From Acidimicrobiales bacterium (GTDB lineage: Bacteria > Actinomycetota > Acidimicrobiia > Acidimicrobiales > DATDAH01), in the NCBI GenBank assembly GCA_016794585.1, contig JAEUJM010000042.1, positions 62,001 to 126,000 of the forward strand: a DNA stretch of 64,000 bases, written 5' to 3'. Position numbers and translations under genes: made by a program. Below are positions 51,880-59,527 of this stretch, piece after piece. Below the pieces are notes generated by a model that had not been told where the DNA came from, ran no database searches, and worked only from the letters and a program-made list of their open reading frames with translations. Position 1 is the stretch's first letter. Each line of letters starts with the position of its first letter.

Positions 51880-52731
51880 CTACTGGCCCTCCTGTGTGCC
51901 GATCGCCTGGATCTCACCGACCTCGACATCGACAGTCGACGTGCGGTCGATCGCGGGGAGCGACCCGCCCCCACCGGGGACGTTCGTCGTCCACGACACC
52001 TCGATGGCCACGGTGGCTTCGATGCGGAACGTGCCGCCGGGCCTGGTGGCCGACGACGACGAGTACGTGTGGATGCAGCTGGAACCGTCCTCGGGCAGGC
52101 CGGGCCGCCACGGAGTGCCGGGCCCACGGCACGACACGCTGTTGCCGTCACCCAGGCGCCAGTTCGTGGCCACAGGAGTGGCTCGCACCGTGGACGACAC
52201 CCGGCCGGCGTTCGCGGTGGCCTCGTACGGCTGCCACCAACTCTGGTCGAGCCACAGCCAGGTCGATACCTGTACGTACAGTCGCCCGTGCTCGGATGGG
52301 CTCGTCCGGATCTCCGGCGGCGGGATCCGCACCGACGCGAGCGCATCGAGCGCCAACTGGTAGGGGTCGACAAGGTCGCCCTCGGGCCTCAGGAAGAACC
52401 CGAACAGTCCCCCGTCGCCGTCGCACCACCGCCCAAGCCAGCGGCCGGTCGTCGAGTGCTGCGGCTCGCCCGTGATCGGGTGGTACACCGTGAAGGCGAA
52501 GTCGTCGGCGACGACCACCCGCCAAGGGCACGGGTTCTCGCCTGAGGCGCCCCCGCTCGGTCCACCGCTACCACCGCCCGCCCCACCATCCCCGGCAACG
52601 GCAGTCGGGTCTCCACCAGGGTCGACGTATGCGCCGCCGCTGCCCCCGGGTCGGTCGTCAGCCGCCGCAGGCGACGCCGTCACCAGCGCAACCGCTGCGG
52701 TGATTGCCGCGATCAGGAATCGTGCGCGCAC
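51880..52731 (-). CDS. Secreted hypothetical protein of the Tad operon
   Basis: This 283-residue protein starts at the GTG at 52731 (overlapping the upstream gene by 19 bp), giving signal peptide VRARFLIAAITAAVALVTASPAAA. A Gly/Ser-rich linker follows, then a Trp-rich domain (WRVVVADDFAFTVYHPITG, YVQVSTWLWLDQSWWQPY, FRIEATVAIEVSWTTN). Four Cys suggest disulphides. No family was recognised. It may be a surface component of this pilus. Confidence 0.7.
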   Translation of the reverse strand: MRARFLIAAITAAVALVTASPAAADDRPGGSGGAYVDPGGDPTAVAGDGGAGGGSGGPSGGASGENPCPWRVVVADDFAFTVYHPITGEPQHSTTGRWLGRWCDGDGGLFGFFLRPEGDLVDPYQLALDALASVRIPPPEIRTSPSEHGRLYVQVSTWLWLDQSWWQPYEATANAGRVSSTVRATPVATNWRLGDGNSVSCRGPGTPWRPGLPEDGSSCIHTYSSSSATRPGGTFRIEATVAIEVSWTTNVPGGGGSLPAIDRTSTVDVEVGEIQAIGTQEGQ

Positions 52732-53357
52732 CCTGCGACCCCCTCCCAACGCTGGACGAGCTCGGCGGAAGCAACTCGCCACTGGCCTCGGACCCTCTGC
52801 ATCTCGCCCCGGACGTTGTGGGTGCTCACCTGGTCGTTGACGATCTCGCCGGAGTCGCGTCGGACGATGACGCCGTCCGAGACGACGCACTCCTGCACGA
52901 TGGCTCGGCGCCCACTCACCTCGACGACGGTGACCCGCTGGATCTCGGCGGGATTCGTTGACCGGCGAAACACCAATCCCGAATCGAGGTTCGTCTGCGT
53001 CTCTGCGACCACTGCGTCGAGTTGGTCCCCCGTGGCGAACTCGCGCAGTCTCGGGTCGTCGGGGTTCGGGGTGCCGCTGTTCGCAGCGAAGCGGGCATCC
53101 CAGAACCCGACGTAGCGGGCGATGATCTCGTCCTCGAGGCTCCGCTCGGTCGTCGGGGGAGCCGACGACGTCGTTGTGGTCAGCACCGAGTTGGGGGCCG
53201 TGCTGGTCGGCGTCTCGCGTGAGGCTTCGCGATCGACCGCTGGAGCCGAGTCGTTCTCGGAGCAGCCGACCGCGCCGACAACGAGGGCGAGTGGCACCAC
53301 GAGGGTCCAGACGTGGAGGGCCCTCACCGTTCGGTCGGACCCATCGGGCTTGGCCAT
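52713..53357 (-). CDS. Lipoprotein with NTF2-like domain, first gene of the Tad operon
   Basis: This 214-residue protein has a lipoprotein signal (VWTLVVPLALVVGAVGC), a Ser/Thr-rich spacer, and a domain with EDEIIARYVGFWDARFAANSG and VVEVSGRRAIVQECVVSDGVIVRR, an NTF2-like pattern. AAAGGAG lies seven bases before the ATG at 53357. The AT-rich promoter region upstream suggests that this is the operon's first gene. Confidence 0.75.
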   Translation of the reverse strand: MAKPDGSDRTVRALHVWTLVVPLALVVGAVGCSENDSAPAVDREASRETPTSTAPNSVLTTTTSSAPPTTERSLEDEIIARYVGFWDARFAANSGTPNPDDPRLREFATGDQLDAVVAETQTNLDSGLVFRRSTNPAEIQRVTVVEVSGRRAIVQECVVSDGVIVRRDSGEIVNDQVSTHNVRGEMQRVRGQWRVASAELVQRWEGVAGCAHDS

Positions 53358-53405
53358 GACTTTGACTCCTTTGCCGGCTGCTTGCTCGTAGCCCCGCCCA
53401 CCAAT

Positions 53406-53434
53406 TACCTATTACCTAGAAGGTTCTATGTCAA
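53406..53434 (-). promoter_or_regulatory. Putative promoter of the Tad operon
   Basis: On the minus strand, TTGACA (complement of 53429-53434) is a perfect -35 box. TAGGTA 17 bases downstream (53406-53411) is a weaker -10. The predicted start point is about 40 bases before the lipoprotein ATG. The region 53400-53520 is strikingly AT-rich compared with its surroundings. Confidence 0.6.
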
Positions 53435-53440
53435 ATGTGG

Positions 53441-53466
53441 TTTCAAATCAACTGAAAGATTTGAAA
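53441..53466. promoter_or_regulatory. Inverted-repeat operator upstream of the Tad promoter
   Basis: TTTCAAATC (53441-53449) and GATTTGAAA (53458-53466) are perfect 9-bp inverted repeats separated by 8 bases, directly upstream of the -35 box. A further TCAAAT occurs at 53431. This is a likely binding site for a dimeric regulator, possibly an activator given its place. Confidence 0.6.
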
Positions 53467-53538
53467 AATACTGACAACTGTTGGTGAGACATGTCAAGAC
53501 CTCACCTCTGCTGTGATACCAGTAGCTGCAGGGTGCCG

Positions 53539-54219
53539 TCAGCTCGCCACTGGCAGCTCGCGCAGCCGCGCCTCGCCCCGCCACCGGCGGTGCCAGAGCA
53601 CCTTGAGCGACACGTGCTGCTCGGCAGCGAGGTCAGCCATCGATTCGCCGCCAACCCGGCTGCGGAGAATCGTGGCGAGCACGTCGTTCGATACGCCGCT
53701 CGCCTGGCTCGCCATGACCAGCTCCTCGAAGAAGACCCTGCTGAGAACTCGGTCCTCAGCCGACGGCTCGAGGACGGCGCCGGCGACACCAGTGGGGCAC
53801 TGCTGCTCCGTGTCGTGCTCTTGGCGGTAGCGCTTGCGGACGTCCAACAAGACGTTGCCCGACACTGAGCCGGGTCGGTGGGCGGGATAGGTCCGGATGC
53901 GTTCCCAGGCGATCCGAACGACGTCGTCGACCGCGTCAGCATCACGGCCGACCCGGTGGGCGAGGTTGACCAAGCCGCCGAGGAGCTCCTGCAGCAAGGT
54001 GCGGGCGGCGAGGTGATCGGTCGGGGCGAGCGTGGCCAGCGCACGGCGGACCTCAGGACCGACGTCCGGTCGGTAGCCGAGATCGATGACCTCGTCGAGA
54101 TCGGACGCCGGCAGTAGCACGGGGTGCACCGCTGTCCAGCGCATGAGCGCGCGACGGGCGGTAGGAGAGTCGGCGAGCGTCGACCACTCCTGGTTGAGGG
54201 ATTGCAGGATCTGTGCCAT
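53539..54219 (-). CDS. Sigma-70-like regulatory protein
   Basis: This 226-residue protein starts at the ATG at 54219 with GGAGG six bases upstream. The region DADAVDDVVRIAWERIRTYP then VLLDVRKRYRQEHD resembles sigma region 2. The C-terminus has a region 4-like HTH (LATILRSRVGGESMADLAAEQ, HVSLKVLWHRRWRGEARL). It lacks a clear anti-sigma partner. It lies just upstream of, and in line with, the Tad operon promoter, so it may direct transcription there. A diverged ECF-type or stand-alone HTH protein is possible. Confidence 0.6.
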   Translation of the reverse strand: MAQILQSLNQEWSTLADSPTARRALMRWTAVHPVLLPASDLDEVIDLGYRPDVGPEVRRALATLAPTDHLAARTLLQELLGGLVNLAHRVGRDADAVDDVVRIAWERIRTYPAHRPGSVSGNVLLDVRKRYRQEHDTEQQCPTGVAGAVLEPSAEDRVLSRVFFEELVMASQASGVSNDVLATILRSRVGGESMADLAAEQHVSLKVLWHRRWRGEARLRELPVAS

Positions 54220-54264
54220 CGGGAACCTCCGGGTGTCGTTGGGCAACAGGAGGCTCCGCGTGCC

Positions 54265-54359
54265 ACCTCCCGACGGACCTCCCGCTCGACCTCCCGCCGC
54301 ACGGATTTCTCGAAGCCGTGTCCTGGTTTCGGGCGCTCGACCTCCCGCGCGACCTCCCG
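54265..54359. repeat. Iterated ACCTCCCG motifs with 12-bp spacing
   Basis: ACCTCCCG occurs at 54265, 54277 and 54289 (12-bp period) and again at 54340 and 54352 (12-bp period), in the divergent region between the sigma-like gene and the 54409 gene. Another pair with the same spacing lies at 55654 and 55666 inside the relaxase gene, and a single copy at 55073. The 8-mer alone is not rare in this DNA; the regular spacing is. Confidence 0.6.
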
Positions 54360-54408
54360 GACGGCCCATCGCTGCGCGCTATGGCAGCGCTGACGGGCCT
54401 ACGAAGGC

Positions 54409-54951
54409 ATGGAACTGGATCGAATGCTGTCCTTCACCCCGGTCGACCACCCCGACGGGCGCGTCCAGCGGATCGGATTCGGCCTGACCGACCCCTACGT
54501 CGAGCAGTGCTGGTCGGCGGTCGTCGGACCCAGCTCGACGCTGCTCCTACGCCGGCTCCCTGCACTGTGGGCGACGCAGGTTCCCGCCGAGATCGGCGCC
54601 AGCGACCTGTCTCGATCGCTCGGCCTCGGTGTGGGCGTGGGCGAGCGAAGCCGGCTCGCGAACACGCTGAACCGGATGGTCCAGTACCGGCTGGCCAGGC
54701 CCTCACCTGACGGCGCTGGGCTCGATGTGTATCAGCAGGTCGGTCCGCTCAGCCCCCGCCAGCTCGCCCGGGTTCCAGAGTGGACGCAGGACACCCACGA
54801 GCGGCTCTTCGGCACCCACCTCGAGCAGATCGACGATCTCACCCAGCACCGGGCGAGCGTCGCATCGATGGGCGCTCGACTCGACCGCCTCCAGCACGGA
54901 CCCCCGACAGTTGCACCCGAACCCCACCCACTCGGGCAGGCCCTCGGATGA
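54409..54951 (+). CDS. Hypothetical wHTH-like element protein
   Basis: This 180-residue protein has strands QRIGFGLTDPYVEQCW, then LLRRLPALWATQVPAEIGASDLSRSL and RSRLANTLNRMVQYRLARP, which together look like a winged helix followed by QQVGPLSPRQLARVPEW. Its first ATG is preceded by the near-palindrome GCCTACGAAGGC at 54397-54408. It precedes the relaxase gene on the same strand and may regulate transfer. No specific family recognised. Confidence 0.65.
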   Translation: MELDRMLSFTPVDHPDGRVQRIGFGLTDPYVEQCWSAVVGPSSTLLLRRLPALWATQVPAEIGASDLSRSLGLGVGVGERSRLANTLNRMVQYRLARPSPDGAGLDVYQQVGPLSPRQLARVPEWTQDTHERLFGTHLEQIDDLTQHRASVASMGARLDRLQHGPPTVAPEPHPLGQALG

Positions 54952-54959
54952 AGGCCCTC

Positions 54960-55004
54960 AGTCGCCGCGCCGGCTCCCCTGAAGCACCGTCCTCCGCGGC
55001 GACT
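54960..55004. repeat. Inverted repeat before the relaxase gene (oriT candidate, part 1)
   Basis: AGTCGCCGCG (54960-54969) and its exact complement CGCGGCGACT (54995-55004) are separated by 25 bases, between the wHTH-like gene and the relaxase. Confidence 0.55.
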
Positions 55005-55044
55005 CACATCGCTCCAGAACGGCAGGTCCGGCGCGCACACATTT

Positions 55045-55069
55045 GCAGGTTCCCCTACGGGGAACCTGC
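55045..55069. repeat. Short-loop hairpin before the relaxase gene (oriT candidate, part 2)
   Basis: GCAGGTTCCCC (55045-55055) and its exact complement (55059-55069) enclose the 3-base loop TAC, ending 24 bases before the relaxase start. MobF relaxases recognise a hairpin next to the nick site, so with the upstream inverted repeat this 140-bp gap is the best oriT candidate. A transcription attenuator is the alternative. Confidence 0.55.
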
Positions 55070-55093
55070 TGGACCTCCCGCTGGCGGTCTGCG

Positions 55094-58000
55094 GTGAAGT
55101 TCACGGTCACCCCGCTGGGCGGCGGACGGGCCGAAACGGCCCGCGTCGTGGACGCCATCGTCCGCTACCTCCAGCCACCAGCGAAGGGCGCGCCATCGCG
55201 TCCCGATCCGTCTCCCGGCCCGGGTGGCCCGGAGCGGTACTACGCGGACAGCGGCGAGGAGCCAGGGCGTTGGCTCGGTCGGGCCGCCGAGGGGGCCGGG
55301 CTTGCCGGTGTCGTGCAGCGCTCGGACTTCGCAGCGGTTCTGGCTGGTCGAGACCCCCATACCGACGAGCGGCTCATCTCCGCCCAGGGCTCGGCCGGGC
55401 GGCGACCCACATTGGGCTCAGGCGCTCACACCAAGGTCGGAGCCGACGGGGAACAGCTCTACGACGTCGCCGACGCCGCTGCCGCTCTCGAGGTGTCGCA
55501 TCGAGAGGTCGAGCAATTTCTCGATGCCGGCACGGCCGTCGCACTCAGCGCCCTCGCGACGGTCGCTCTACCCCACGCCGCGCCCACCGGTGACGCGGGA
55601 ACTCCCGCTCGATCACCCGGCGCGATTCCCGGGCGCGACCGACCACCTGATGCACCTCCCGCGCGACCTCCCGTCGACCCTGTGACCAGGCAGTTCACCC
55701 AGCCGGGAGGCTCCTACCTCCTTCCCTGGGTGGAGAGTGACGGTTCACGCTGGGTTCGGGCCAGCGAGCTGACCCGTTGTGTGCACGCACGCGAGTCCGG
55801 CGCGAGGCCGGGGGAGATCCGGGGGCTGGGTGCGCCCGACGATCAACTGAGCCTGGCCGAAGCCGCGCGACTGGTCGGGGTTACGAACCGGTACCTGCGC
55901 GGCCTCGCCCGCTACCACGACGAGCACCGCCCCGAGATCAAAGGGGCTCTCGCCGCCGGGCGCCACCCACGGCGGGCCTACCTGGTCGCCCACCGAGGCA
56001 CCAAGGGGCAGTGGCTGGTCACCCGCGAGAACCTGGCCGAGTTCCTAGAGCGCCGCCGCCCACCTTCGGTGCGGGTCGGCTATGACCTCACCTTGACCAC
56101 CGAGAAGTCCCTCGGCGTCCTCGCCCTCCTCGGCGACGACACGACCCGTGACGCGGTGCTGGGGTCGATCCAGGCCGGGAACGATTGGGCGCTCCGCTGG
56201 CTCGAAGACCACGCTGCGATGGGCCGCGTCGAAGGTCGCCAGGTCGAGGGTGAGGGGTGGATGGTGGCGTCGTTCCGACACCTCACCTCCCGCGCCCTGG
56301 ACCCGTTCCCGCACCATCACAATGTGATCGCCAACACCGTCCGGCTTACCGACGGCACCCACCGGGCTCTCGACGCCCGGCCCCTCTACCAACACGCCCA
56401 GGCAGCCTCCGCGCTCGCGACCGCCGAGATGCGCCGCAAGCTCACCGAACAGCTCGGCGTGCGGTGGCGGCCCGGCCGCAAGTCCGGATGGGAGGTCGAC
56501 GGCATCACCAACCGCGTCGTCAGTGAGTTCTCCAAACGCCGCAACGAGATCGACGACGCCCTCCAAGAGCTCGAAGCAGAGATCGGCCGCGGCGCGCACC
56601 CCAACGAGATCGAACACATCGTGCTGCGCACCCGGCCGGCGAAGAACCACACCCCCGCCGATGACCTGATCGCGTCGTGGCGCGAACGCGCCGCCCGCCA
56701 TGGCCTCACCCCCGAAGTCATCGAGTCGCTCACCGGACACGATCGCAGCGGTCAAGTGACCGACACCGAGGCGCTATTCATGTCACTCGCCGGGCCCACC
56801 GGAATCTGCGCGGGAGGGTCGGTGTTCTCCCGATCCGAAGCGCTGGCCGCTATGGCCAACCTTCCCGTTCCAGACACCGAGGGCGACAAGCCCCAGCCGC
56901 TGCTCTGCGGAGCGCGCCGACTGATCGAACTGACCGACGAGTTCCTCGCCTCCCCGCACGTCGTCGCGCTCACCGACGCCGACGACCCGCTGTTCACCAC
57001 CGTCGAGATGCTCGATGTCCAAGACCGCGTCGCAGCCCGATTCACCAAGGGCATGCACCGTGCGTCACACCTCGTTCCCGACGAGCAGGTCGACGCCGCG
57101 ATCGCGAGCCACCCGCACCTAACCGGTGAACAGCGACGGCTGGTGACCGAGTGGTGCCAGCGCGGACACCGGTTCCAAGCCGCCGTCGGACGCGCCGGAG
57201 CGGGCAAGACCACCACCGTCGCCGCGTGCGCCGAGGCGTGGGCCGCCGCGGGCTACCGAGTCGTTGGTGCAGCCGCGAAGGGCGAGGCGACCCGGACGCT
57301 CGCTACCGCCACAGGGATCGAGTGCGAGACCGTCGCCTGGTACCTCGCCCACACCGACCCCCACAACCTCCCGCTCGACTCGCGGACGATCCTCGTTGTC
57401 GACGAAGCGTCCACGCTGTCGGACCGCGACCTCGACTCCCTGATGGGGATGGCATCCGCGACCGGTGCCAGTCTTCGGCTCATCGGCGACCCCGCCCAGC
57501 ACGGCGCCATCGCCGCCGGTGGCATGTTCCGGGTGCTCTGCGAGCGCCACCCGCAGCACACGCCGGAGTTGACCACCACCCATCGACTCCAGAACCCCCA
57601 CGACCGGGCCGCCGCGCAGGCACTCCGTGAGGGCCGGATCGACGAGGCGTTCGACGAGCTGGCCAATGCCGGGCACCTGCACGTCGTGGGCGACGACCTC
57701 ACCATCTACCGCCAGGTCCTCGGCCGCTGGTGGGATGCCCACCGAGACGGCCTGGATCACCCGATGGTCGACCGCCGCAACAGCACCCGCCTCCAACTCA
57801 ACCGCCTGGCCCACGTCCTCCGCCAAGCGAACGGCGAACTCGGCGACGAGGAGATCCGAGCCAGCGGAGGTCGAGCCTTCGCCGCCGGCGACCGCATCAC
57901 CGCCCGCGCCCCGAACCGCGATCTTCACGTCGAAGGCGACCGACGCGCCTACGTCCGAAACGGCGCCCTCGGCACCGTCGTCGCCGTCCACCAAGACCGC

Positions 58001-58438
58001 CGAGATCGCCGAGATCGCTCACTCGACACGCTCACCGTGGAATTCGACGGAATCGGCCCCATCGAAATCCCACGCAGCTTCTTCGACCTCCATCGGACGC
58101 CGGCAGGACGGCCCGAGGTCGGAATCGACCACGCATACGCGCTGACCAGCTACGCGGTGCAGGGCTCGACCCGTGATGTGTCAACAAGTCGAGTCGACGC
58201 CACCGCAACCCGCGCCGAGACCTACGTCGACATCACCCGCGGGCGACACGAGAACCACCTCTACCTCACCGCTACAACCGACCCGCTGGACGGCGAAGCC
58301 CTCCCCCGCATCCCACCAGCCCCCGCCGACCTGGCCGTCGCCGATCGCCTCCACCGCTCCACCGGCGAACTGACCGCGTGGGAGCTCGCGCACCCTGCGG
58401 AGAAGTCTGTGGCGAGGGAGCAGGCCGTCGGCATCTGA
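55094..58438 (+). CDS. MobF-family relaxase-helicase
   Basis: This 1,114-residue protein starts at the GTG at 55094 (VKFTVTPLGGG); the upstream extension overlaps the hairpin and is not supported. Tyr49-Tyr50 in PERYYADSGEEPGRWLG are the likely nicking tyrosines and HHH at 407-409 (DPFPHHHNVIAN) the metal-binding triad. An extra segment (about 110-325) with a HTH (LSLAEAARLVGVTNRYLRGL) is inserted in the relaxase domain. The C-terminal half is an SF1 helicase: GRAGAGKTTT (about 698), LVVDEASTLS (about 768), later ATATRAETYVDITRGRHEN. It nicks oriT, stays bound to the 5' end and unwinds the strand for export. Confidence 0.95.
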   Translation: MKFTVTPLGGGRAETARVVDAIVRYLQPPAKGAPSRPDPSPGPGGPERYYADSGEEPGRWLGRAAEGAGLAGVVQRSDFAAVLAGRDPHTDERLISAQGSAGRRPTLGSGAHTKVGADGEQLYDVADAAAALEVSHREVEQFLDAGTAVALSALATVALPHAAPTGDAGTPARSPGAIPGRDRPPDAPPARPPVDPVTRQFTQPGGSYLLPWVESDGSRWVRASELTRCVHARESGARPGEIRGLGAPDDQLSLAEAARLVGVTNRYLRGLARYHDEHRPEIKGALAAGRHPRRAYLVAHRGTKGQWLVTRENLAEFLERRRPPSVRVGYDLTLTTEKSLGVLALLGDDTTRDAVLGSIQAGNDWALRWLEDHAAMGRVEGRQVEGEGWMVASFRHLTSRALDPFPHHHNVIANTVRLTDGTHRALDARPLYQHAQAASALATAEMRRKLTEQLGVRWRPGRKSGWEVDGITNRVVSEFSKRRNEIDDALQELEAEIGRGAHPNEIEHIVLRTRPAKNHTPADDLIASWRERAARHGLTPEVIESLTGHDRSGQVTDTEALFMSLAGPTGICAGGSVFSRSEALAAMANLPVPDTEGDKPQPLLCGARRLIELTDEFLASPHVVALTDADDPLFTTVEMLDVQDRVAARFTKGMHRASHLVPDEQVDAAIASHPHLTGEQRRLVTEWCQRGHRFQAAVGRAGAGKTTTVAACAEAWAAAGYRVVGAAAKGEATRTLATATGIECETVAWYLAHTDPHNLPLDSRTILVVDEASTLSDRDLDSLMGMASATGASLRLIGDPAQHGAIAAGGMFRVLCERHPQHTPELTTTHRLQNPHDRAAAQALREGRIDEAFDELANAGHLHVVGDDLTIYRQVLGRWWDAHRDGLDHPMVDRRNSTRLQLNRLAHVLRQANGELGDEEIRASGGRAFAAGDRITARAPNRDLHVEGDRRAYVRNGALGTVVAVHQDRRDRRDRSLDTLTVEFDGIGPIEIPRSFFDLHRTPAGRPEVGIDHAYALTSYAVQGSTRDVSTSRVDATATRAETYVDITRGRHENHLYLTATTDPLDGEALPRIPPAPADLAVADRLHRSTGELTAWELAHPAEKSVAREQAVGI

Positions 58439-58468
58439 CGCCGACGCGAAGTGGTGGCGCCCTCAGGG

Positions 58469-58480
58469 GCCTACGTAGGC
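58469..58480. promoter_or_regulatory. 12-bp palindrome before the excisionase-like gene
   Basis: GCCTACGTAGGC is a perfect palindrome 27 bases before the ATG at 58508. A copy with one change (GCCTACGAAGGC) lies at 54397-54408 directly before another gene of the same transcription unit. Possible operator. Confidence 0.45.
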
Positions 58481-58507
58481 ACACCACCGCCTATCGAGGA
58501 GAACCCG

Positions 58508-58717
58508 ATGTCCGCCGCCGAGACCGACACCTCGACCGAGGTGCTCACCGTCGACGAAGCCGCCGCCATCCTGCGCATCAGCCGCAACGCGGCCTACGCC
58601 GCCGCGCGCCAGTGGCGAGTGACGGGGGGCGAGCACGGCATCCCTTGCATCGAGATTGGCCGCACCATTCGCGTCCCTCGCGCCGACCTCGATCGTTTGC
58701 TTGGACGCTCCTTATGA
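58508..58717 (+). CDS. Excisionase-like helix-turn-helix protein
   Basis: This 69-residue protein starts at the ATG at 58508 with GAGGAGAACC upstream. It contains a MerR/excisionase-type HTH: LTVDEAAAILRISRNAAYAAARQW and a winged ending IPCIEIGRTIRVPRADLDRLL. Such proteins bind DNA to direct excision or act as regulators. An integrase usually follows such a gene, but none is seen here. Confidence 0.8.
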   Translation: MSAAETDTSTEVLTVDEAAAILRISRNAAYAAARQWRVTGGEHGIPCIEIGRTIRVPRADLDRLLGRSL

Positions 58718-58841
58718 CCAGCCGTCGCCCAAGAAGCGCTATCGCCCGGCCGCCTTTCGGCCACAACGGAGCCCAGCACCGACGCCGTATTTGGTTGAGA
58801 TCCCGTCGTCATAGTTCATCTCGTGCTGTACCATCTGTCGT

Positions 58842-59165
58842 ATGCCAGCTGTCTCCGTCGACATGGAAGCGCTCGCCCGGGTCGGTCGTGCCTTAGCGGA
58901 CGACACCCGCCGGCGCTTGCTCGTGGCCATTCTCGACGGGCACCACTACCCGGCAGAGCTGGTCGCCGAGTTGGGCTTGGCCAAGGCAAACGTCTCCAAC
59001 CATCTGAGCTGCCTGCGTGGCTGCGGCCTTGTGGTAGGTACGCCTGAAGGCCGACGTGTCCGCTACGAGTTGTCTGATCCCCGTCTGGCCCACGCCCTTG
59101 CCGATCTGGCGGGTCTCGTGCTGCTCGTCGACAATCCCGACTGCCACCAGGACCGCGCCCGATGA
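58842..59165 (+). CDS. ArsR/SmtB-family metal-sensing repressor (CmtR-like)
   Basis: This 107-residue protein has the winged HTH core RALADDTRRRLLVAILDGHHYPAELVAEL, LAKANVSNHLSCLRGCGLV. The Cys pair in SCLRGCG and the late Cys in VDNPDCH resemble the Cd/Pb-binding cysteines of CmtR. No ribosome site precedes the ATG; TACCAT at 58829-58834 could be a -10, suggesting a leaderless mRNA. It likely represses the metal-transport operon until metal binds. Confidence 0.9.
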   Translation: MPAVSVDMEALARVGRALADDTRRRLLVAILDGHHYPAELVAELGLAKANVSNHLSCLRGCGLVVGTPEGRRVRYELSDPRLAHALADLAGLVLLVDNPDCHQDRAR

Positions 59166-59527
59166 ACCGGTCCATGCCAGCAGGGGTGCAAGCGATCTTC
59201 GATGCCGAGCTCGCGGCGGCACAGGCCGCATGGGACAACGATGCCGCCTGGGCCGCGCTCGAACGTGCCCACATCCTGTCCCAGCCGTGGGCCGGGCCCC
59301 ATGTGCGCTGCCACCTGAAGATGCTGGTGCTGGCGTGCCGCACCCGCGACATTCGAGAGGTCGCAGGTCAGCTCTTCCGGAGTGTTCTGGCGGGTCCGGG
59401 TTCGATGACCGGCCGGATCCCGCTCGGCAACACGGGCCGGGCCCGGGTGTCCGCCTTCAAGCCCATGCCAATCCCGGTCGACCTTGCCGCCGTTCTCGAC
59501 GCCGACGAGATCGACCGTCGTGGGTGA
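59162..59527 (+). CDS. DUF3703-like protein
   Basis: This 121-residue protein overlaps the repressor stop by 4 bp. It reads FDAELAAAQAAWDNDAAWAALERAHILSQPW, then HLKMLVLACRTRDIREVAGQLFRSVLAGPGS and IPLGNTGRARVSAFKPMPIP, a pattern I associate with DUF3703 proteins of metal-resistance operons. It is helical and probably cytoplasmic. The function is unknown. Confidence 0.75.
   Translation: MNRSMPAGVQAIFDAELAAAQAAWDNDAAWAALERAHILSQPWAGPHVRCHLKMLVLACRTRDIREVAGQLFRSVLAGPGSMTGRIPLGNTGRARVSAFKPMPIPVDLAAVLDADEIDRRG

Noticed and set aside
54265..54359. CRISPR array
   Set aside because: The repeated unit is only 8-12 bp with no 25-40 bp repeats or unique spacers, and no cas genes are present.
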